A stretch of 39,545 nt of DNA. Source: Tepidimonas charontis. Lineage in GTDB: Bacteria > Pseudomonadota > Gammaproteobacteria > Burkholderiales > Burkholderiaceae_C. Each line of letters begins with the position of its first letter. Positions within the stretch are counted from its first letter, which is position 1. The notes beneath the pieces were generated by a model. The model had not been told where the DNA came from. It did no database searches and saw nothing but the letters and a program-made list of their open reading frames with translations. The DNA lies in the NCBI RefSeq assembly GCF_007556685.1, contig NZ_VJON01000025.1:1-39545 (forward strand). The letters are read 5' to 3'. Below are positions 34,153 through 39,545 of the stretch, one piece after another. Both the position numbers and the translations under genes were made by a program.

Positions 34153-35610
34153 ATGCATCTCGGTCCGGCGCTTTACGTCTTTTCCCATGTGCTGATGGCC
34201 TTTTCGCTGGCCTTTGCGGTGCCGATGGGCTGGGCCTGGTTCCACGACGACCTGACGCACGAGTTGCGCTGGGCGCAGGCGGCCGCCTTGACCCTGCTCA
34301 GCGGGGTGCTGCTGTGGTTGTTGACTCAGCGCCGGCGCGGGGAACTGGCGACGCGTGACGGCTTCGTGCTGGTCAACCTGGTGTGGCTGGTATTGCCCGC
34401 CTATGCCGCTTTGCCGCTGTGGTGGATGGTGCCCGATATCACCTGGCATCACGCCTACTTCGAAGCCATGAGCGCTTTGACCGCCACCGGCGCCACCGCA
34501 CTGTCGGGGCTGGACGCGCTGCCGGTGTCGATCAACGTCTGGCGCTGCTTTTTGCAGTACGTGGGCGGGCTGGGGGTGATGCTGCTGGTGGTGGCGGTAT
34601 TGCCGATGCTGGGGCTGGGCGGCATGCAGCTGTACAAGGCCGAGACGCCGGGGCCGATGAAAGACCAAAAGCTCACGCCGCGTATTGCCGAGACGGCGCG
34701 CGGGCTGTGGGGCGTGTACTTCGGCTTTTCGGTGCTGTGCCTGCTGGCGTATCGTTGGGCGGGCATGAGCTGGGCCGACGCCTTCATGCACATGTGCACG
34801 ACCATGGGGCTGGCGGGCTTTTCGTCGCACGACGCCAGCATCGGCTATTTTCAGTCGCCGGCGGTGGAGTGGGTGGCGGTGGTTTTCATGGCGCTGGCGG
34901 GCATCAGCTTTTTGCGCTACTTCATGGTTATGCGGAGCCTGACCTGGCGCCCACTGGTGCACGACCGCGAAATCCGCACCTACGCAGCCGTGCTGGTCGT
35001 GGCCATCGCGGGGGTGACGTCGATGCTGCTGGTAGAGGGCGTGTACGCCGACGTGCCCACCGCGTTACGGCAAGCGGCCTTTCACGTCTTGTCGCTGGCC
35101 ACCACCACCGGCTACGCCACCACCGACTACCTGCAGTGGCCCGGCTTCATCCCGGTATTCCTGCTGTTTCTGGGAACGTTCGTGTCTTGTGCCGGCTCCA
35201 CGGGCGGCGGCATCAAGATGGTGCGCATGGTGCTGCTGGTCAAGCAGGCGCGGCGCGAGCTGGTGCGCATCATCCATCCGCATGTGGTCAATCCGGTGAC
35301 CTTGGGCGGGCAGGCGGTGCCGGCGCAGGTGATGGCCGCCGTGCTGGGCTTTATGCTCATCTACGGGGCAGCGACCATGGGGTTGACCTTTTTGCTATTA
35401 CTGTCGGGCTTGGACCTGGTGACGGCGTTTTCGGCGGTGGTGGCCACGGTCAACAACATCGGGCCCGGGCTGGGCGAGGTGGGGCCGGCCGGCAACTACG
35501 GCGCTTTGACGTCTTTTCAGTTGGGGGTATTGAGCTTTGCGATGCTGCTGGGCCGGCTGGAGCTGCTGAGCGTACTGGTGCTGTTCACGCGCGCCTTTTG
35601 GCGGTATTGA
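34153..35610 (+). CDS. trkH: Trk potassium uptake channel TrkH (second copy)
   Basis: A paralogue of the preceding gene, 485 residues, 11 bases downstream and with GGGAGG just before its ATG. Pore loops read ALTATGATALSGLD, TTMGLAGFSSHDAS, ATTTGYATTDYLQWP and VNNIGPGLGEVGPAGN, with SCAGSTGGGIKMVRMVLL before the last repeat. The second pore loop differs from copy one (GLAG against SLGG), which could change ion selectivity or affinity. Both copies keep all four glycine-containing loops, so neither looks degenerate. They probably share TrkA. Confidence 0.92.
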   Translation: MHLGPALYVFSHVLMAFSLAFAVPMGWAWFHDDLTHELRWAQAAALTLLSGVLLWLLTQRRRGELATRDGFVLVNLVWLVLPAYAALPLWWMVPDITWHHAYFEAMSALTATGATALSGLDALPVSINVWRCFLQYVGGLGVMLLVVAVLPMLGLGGMQLYKAETPGPMKDQKLTPRIAETARGLWGVYFGFSVLCLLAYRWAGMSWADAFMHMCTTMGLAGFSSHDASIGYFQSPAVEWVAVVFMALAGISFLRYFMVMRSLTWRPLVHDREIRTYAAVLVVAIAGVTSMLLVEGVYADVPTALRQAAFHVLSLATTTGYATTDYLQWPGFIPVFLLFLGTFVSCAGSTGGGIKMVRMVLLVKQARRELVRIIHPHVVNPVTLGGQAVPAQVMAAVLGFMLIYGAATMGLTFLLLLSGLDLVTAFSAVVATVNNIGPGLGEVGPAGNYGALTSFQLGVLSFAMLLGRLELLSVLVLFTRAFWRY

Positions 35611-35628
35611 GGAAACCATCCATCCCCT

Positions 35629-35657
35629 GGCGCTGTCACGACACGGCGGCCAGCGCC
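35629..35657 (+). terminator. Hairpin after the trk operon
   Basis: GGCGCTG (35629-35635) pairs with CAGCGCC (35651-35657), 15-base loop, 18 bases past the second trkH stop. A second pairing, ACGGTG with CACCGT, follows in the 145-base gap before the convergent AraC gene. No T-run. Confidence 0.3.
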
Positions 35658-35755
35658 GCAGCCGACGGTGCAGCGGGTGGTGCGGCGCCACCGTATGCCC
35701 CGCCAAAGCAACAGGGATGGCGATGGGGTTGGAGGAGTCGTCGGTCGTGCGACGG

Positions 35756-36859
35756 TCACGTGGGGTGCCGTTGCTGCGCTTCGGCCCCACCACGCCGAAA
35801 CGCTGCCGGTGTCTGTCCGGTCCAGGTGCGGAAGGCGCGGATGAAGCTTTTCTCGTTGTCGAAGCCAGCCAGGGTGGCGATGCGCTTGAGTGGCCAGCGC
35901 GTGCGCAGCAGCAGAGCGACGGCGGTGTCGCATCGCACTTCGTCTTTGAGTGTTTGCAGTCGTGTGCCTGCAGCGGCCAGCTGCCGCTGCAGCGTCCGCA
36001 CGGAAACCTGCAGGCCATGGGCCAGCGCGGCGGCATCGGCCTGTGGATGCGCGCGCAGCCAGGCGCGGGCGCGCTCCACCAGCAGCCGATCGTGGCGGTA
36101 GGGGCGCACCATCAGGCGTACCGCCTGGGGCAGCATCGCACGCAAGGCGGCGTCGTCGCGGCGCACCGGCTCGTGCAGCACGTGGGCGGCAAACCGAATC
36201 TGCGTTTCGGTTTGGCCAAAGCGTACCTGCGCGCCCGGAAACAGCCACGTGTAGGCTTCGGCGTGGGGCGGCGCCGCATAGGCCAGGTCCAGCGCCAGCA
36301 GGGTCAGCCGCGCATCGATCAGCCAGGCGGCCAAGCCAAGCGCGTTGCGCAGCAGTGAGACATGGGCGAACTCGCGCACGGTGGTGCGATCGGCAAGGTT
36401 GGCGAAGTCGCTGCCGGGCATGCGCCGCTCGTGCAGCACCAGTGTGGCCACGTCGTTGCGCTGCTCCAGCGTCAGGTGCACGTCGTCGGTGAGCAGACCG
36501 TGATGCCGACACCAACGCGCCAGCGCCAGCCCCAGGTGGGGTGCGGTCAGCGAGGCGCGCGCCAGCATGCCGTAGCTGCCCCAGGGCAGGCGGCGACTGA
36601 ACCAGCCCAGCGCCTCGTCGTCGAGCTCGCGCATGGCGTGCATGGCCAGACGCTCGAAGGGCAAGCTGGTCAGGTGTGCACCGGGGGTGTGTAGGACACT
36701 CGGGTCGATACCAGTGGCGGCCAGTGCGGGCCGCACATCCCGGCCCGCGCGCGTGTAGGCCAGCGCAATGGCGCGCACGAATGCCGCCGGGGTAGCGGCC
36801 ACGGGTGCGCGCACGACGGCACCGCGCGGACGATGAGAGTTGGCCCGGTTTTGCGACAT
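35756..36859 (-). CDS. AraC-family transcriptional regulator (OruR/ArgR-like type)
   Basis: The 367-residue protein has an N-terminal effector-binding/dimerisation domain of the Arabinose_bd (PF12625-like) type, with [20 protein letters not shown] and [17 protein letters not shown], and a C-terminal AraC double helix-turn-helix: [20 protein letters not shown], then [20 protein letters not shown] and [11 protein letters not shown]. It is divergent from the methylcrotonyl-CoA carboxylase gene 77 bases away and so is a candidate regulator of it. ATG 36859 is used; ATG 36883 is 8 codons upstream. CATAAT lies 9 bases before 36859. The ligand is unknown. Confidence 0.85.
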   Translation of the reverse strand: MSQNRANSHRPRGAVVRAPVAATPAAFVRAIALAYTRAGRDVRPALAATGIDPSVLHTPGAHLTSLPFERLAMHAMRELDDEALGWFSRRLPWGSYGMLARASLTAPHLGLALARWCRHHGLLTDDVHLTLEQRNDVATLVLHERRMPGSDFANLADRTTVREFAHVSLLRNALGLAAWLIDARLTLLALDLAYAAPPHAEAYTWLFPGAQVRFGQTETQIRFAAHVLHEPVRRDDAALRAMLPQAVRLMVRPYRHDRLLVERARAWLRAHPQADAAALAHGLQVSVRTLQRQLAAAGTRLQTLKDEVRCDTAVALLLRTRWPLKRIATLAGFDNEKSFIRAFRTWTGQTPAAFRRGGAEAQQRHPT

Positions 36860-36898
36860 GTTTGGCGCATTATGCAACCGCATCGGCGTCTTCACCGC

Positions 36899-36928
36899 TT
36901 GGTATGGTCGGCGCAGGTGACGCACAAT
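36899..36928 (+). promoter_or_regulatory. Candidate promoter of liuB
   Basis: TTGGTA (36899-36904) and CACAAT (36923-36928) are 18 bases apart, and the ATG of liuB follows 8 bases after the -10. The gap at 36860-36936 also contains GCATTATGC, a 9-base palindrome (36868-36876) that could be an AraC-protein or other regulator site. No LiuR-type palindrome is seen here. Confidence 0.4.
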
Positions 36929-36936
36929 GGCGTACC

Positions 36937-38544
<1,608 letters not shown>

Positions 38545-38572
38545 GTCCAGCGCTTGCTTGGAGGGTTTGCCC

Positions 38573-39352
38573 ATGCCGAATGTGACGATGGCGGTGTCTG
38601 GCCCGTGCGCCACCGTGACGCTGGCGCGCCCCGAACTGCGCAACGCCTTCAATGACGAGCTGATTGGCGAACTCACCGCGGCCTTTCGTGCCTTGGGCGA
38701 GCGCGACGACGTGCGCGCCATCGTGCTGGCTGCCGAAGGGCCGGCGTTTTGCGCTGGGGCCGACCTGAACTGGATGCGCCGCATGGCCGACTACAGCCGC
38801 GAGGACAACCTGGCCGACGCGGCCCGGCTGGCGGCGATGTTGCGCACCATCGACACCTGCCCCAAGCCCACCGTGGCGCGCGTGCAGGGGGACGTGTATG
38901 CCGGCGGCATGGGGCTGGTGGCGGTGTGTGACATCGCGGTGGCGGTGGAGACGGCCGGTTTTTGCCTCAGCGAGGTCAAGCTGGGGCTGATCCCGGCTAC
39001 CATCGGCCCCTATGTGGTGCGGGCGATGGGCGCGCGGGCGGCGCAGCGATATTTTTTGACGGCGGAGCGCTTCGACGCCGCCGAGGCCATGCGCATCGGC
39101 TTCGTGCACGATGTGGTGCCAGCGGAGGCGCTGGACGCTCGAGTCGAGGCCGTCGTACAGGCGCTGTGCCGCGCCGGCCCAGCGGCGGTGGGGGCGGCCA
39201 AGCGTTTGGTGCGTGACGTGGCCGCCGCACCGATCGACGACACGCTGGTGGCGCAAACGGTGGAAGCGATTGCCGATATCCGCGCCAGCGCCGAGGGCCG
39301 TGAGGGCGTGCAAGCCTTTTTGCACAAGCGTGCGCCGCGGTGGTTGACCTGA
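38573..39352 (+). CDS. liuC: Methylglutaconyl-CoA hydratase (enoyl-CoA hydratase family)
   Basis: Hydrates 3-methylglutaconyl-CoA to HMG-CoA, the next step after carboxylation of methylcrotonyl-CoA. 259 residues of the crotonase fold. Oxyanion-hole regions: FCAGADLNWMRRM near residues 59-71 and VARVQGDVYAGGMGLV near 102-117. The active-site helix region is LSEVKLGLIPATIGPYVVRA. The DLNWM motif is typical of the methylglutaconyl-CoA branch. GGAGGG is 7 bases before the ATG, 28 bases after liuB, so the two are co-transcribed. Confidence 0.9.
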   Translation: MPNVTMAVSGPCATVTLARPELRNAFNDELIGELTAAFRALGERDDVRAIVLAAEGPAFCAGADLNWMRRMADYSREDNLADAARLAAMLRTIDTCPKPTVARVQGDVYAGGMGLVAVCDIAVAVETAGFCLSEVKLGLIPATIGPYVVRAMGARAAQRYFLTAERFDAAEAMRIGFVHDVVPAEALDARVEAVVQALCRAGPAAVGAAKRLVRDVAAAPIDDTLVAQTVEAIADIRASAEGREGVQAFLHKRAPRWLT

Positions 39353-39394
39353 AGCGGCCGGATGCGATGGAAAGACGAGCGTTGCTGTATGTGG

Positions 39395-39545
39395 TCGCCC
39401 CTGAAATATTCATAACATCATGATTTTTCTTGTGTTATTGTCTGTTTGCGAGTACAATTTCCCCCAGATTTGATGGTCTGATGCGCCGTTTTCTGGGAGT
39501 TTTTCGATGTTTGCCTGCCCCGCCACCGAGGACTTCTTCCGCTTG
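39395..39545 (+). mobile_element. Left part of an insertion sequence (probable)
   Basis: From about 39395 the composition turns sharply AT-rich (CCTGAAATATTCATAACATCATG... region) compared with the surrounding DNA. It contains a promoter-like TTGTGT (39430-39435), 17 bases, TACAAT (39453-39458), and leads into a transposase-like start at 39507. ATAACA and TGTTAT form a 6-bp inverted pair around 17 bases. The exact left end, inverted repeat and target duplication cannot be fixed because the right side is off the window. Confidence 0.45.
39507..39545 (+). CDS. Transposase N-terminus, IS5-type (partial)
   Basis: ATG 39507 with GGGAG 7 bases upstream opens a frame reading MFACPATEDFFRL to the window edge. 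This resembles the start of IS5-family transposases of Burkholderiales, whose N-termini read like M-x-x-x-P-x-T-x-D/E-F-F-R. Only 13 residues are visible, so the family is tentative, but the AT-rich promoter region ahead of it also suggests a mobile element. Confidence 0.5.
   Translation, partial: MFACPATEDFFRL

Overview
The window is dense, GC-rich chromosomal DNA with short gaps and many 4-base ATGA overlaps between genes. The gene families point to an aerobic betaproteobacterium of the order Burkholderiales, probably Comamonadaceae-like. This is inferred from the Acidithiobacillus-type gshA next to gshB, the type-2 argC and pyrF, the corC-lnt-glyQ-glyS-gmhB-plsC order, and a LiuR-controlled leucine-catabolism locus containing aceK. 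I found no rRNA, tRNA or CRISPR array, and no gene-free stretch longer than 300 bases.

Layout. 1-1169: the 3' end of an unidentified gene, a 49-bp imperfect palindrome, and an MFS transporter that appears to have lost its C-terminus. 1303-4077: glutathione synthesis (gshA, gshB) followed by a VanZ-like membrane protein. 4046-7080 (minus): a NitT/TauT-type ABC importer (binding protein, ATPase, permease) followed by an EmrE-like SMR exporter. 7342-8175: pyrF. 8278-9009 (minus): a PP2C phosphatase. 9217-11304 (minus): sucC-sucD. 11548-12468: argC. 12497-15201 (minus): a long-chain acyl-CoA ligase overlapping a metallo-beta-lactamase-fold hydrolase. 15327-16010: a GNAT acetyltransferase.

16102-23813 is a run of tightly packed plus-strand envelope and translation genes: corC, lnt, glyQ, glyS, gmhB, a plsC-like acyltransferase and a YgjP-type metalloprotein. 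A UbiA-family prenyltransferase converges on it (23872-24813, minus).

24995-39352 is the leucine/isovalerate and acyl-CoA degradation region: liuR (MerR family), isovaleryl-CoA dehydrogenase, isocitrate dehydrogenase kinase/phosphatase (aceK), a thiolase and a second acyl-CoA dehydrogenase. It is interrupted by a potassium-uptake block (trkA and two tandem trkH paralogues) and a minus-strand AraC-type regulator, then resumes with the methylcrotonyl-CoA carboxylase beta subunit and methylglutaconyl-CoA hydratase. Two related palindromes, upstream of liuR and just upstream of the dehydrogenase, look like LiuR operators. The last ~150 bases become AT-rich and start what looks like an insertion-sequence transposase, so the expected remaining leucine genes are not in view.

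Most of the window is recognisable core metabolism. The observations most worth a second look are: a repeated start-site layout suggesting leaderless mRNAs (a -10-like hexamer, exactly 6 bases, then the start codon); aceK placed inside the LiuR locus; the decayed MFS gene and palindrome at the left edge; the tandem TrkH pair; and the apparent IS at the liu locus.
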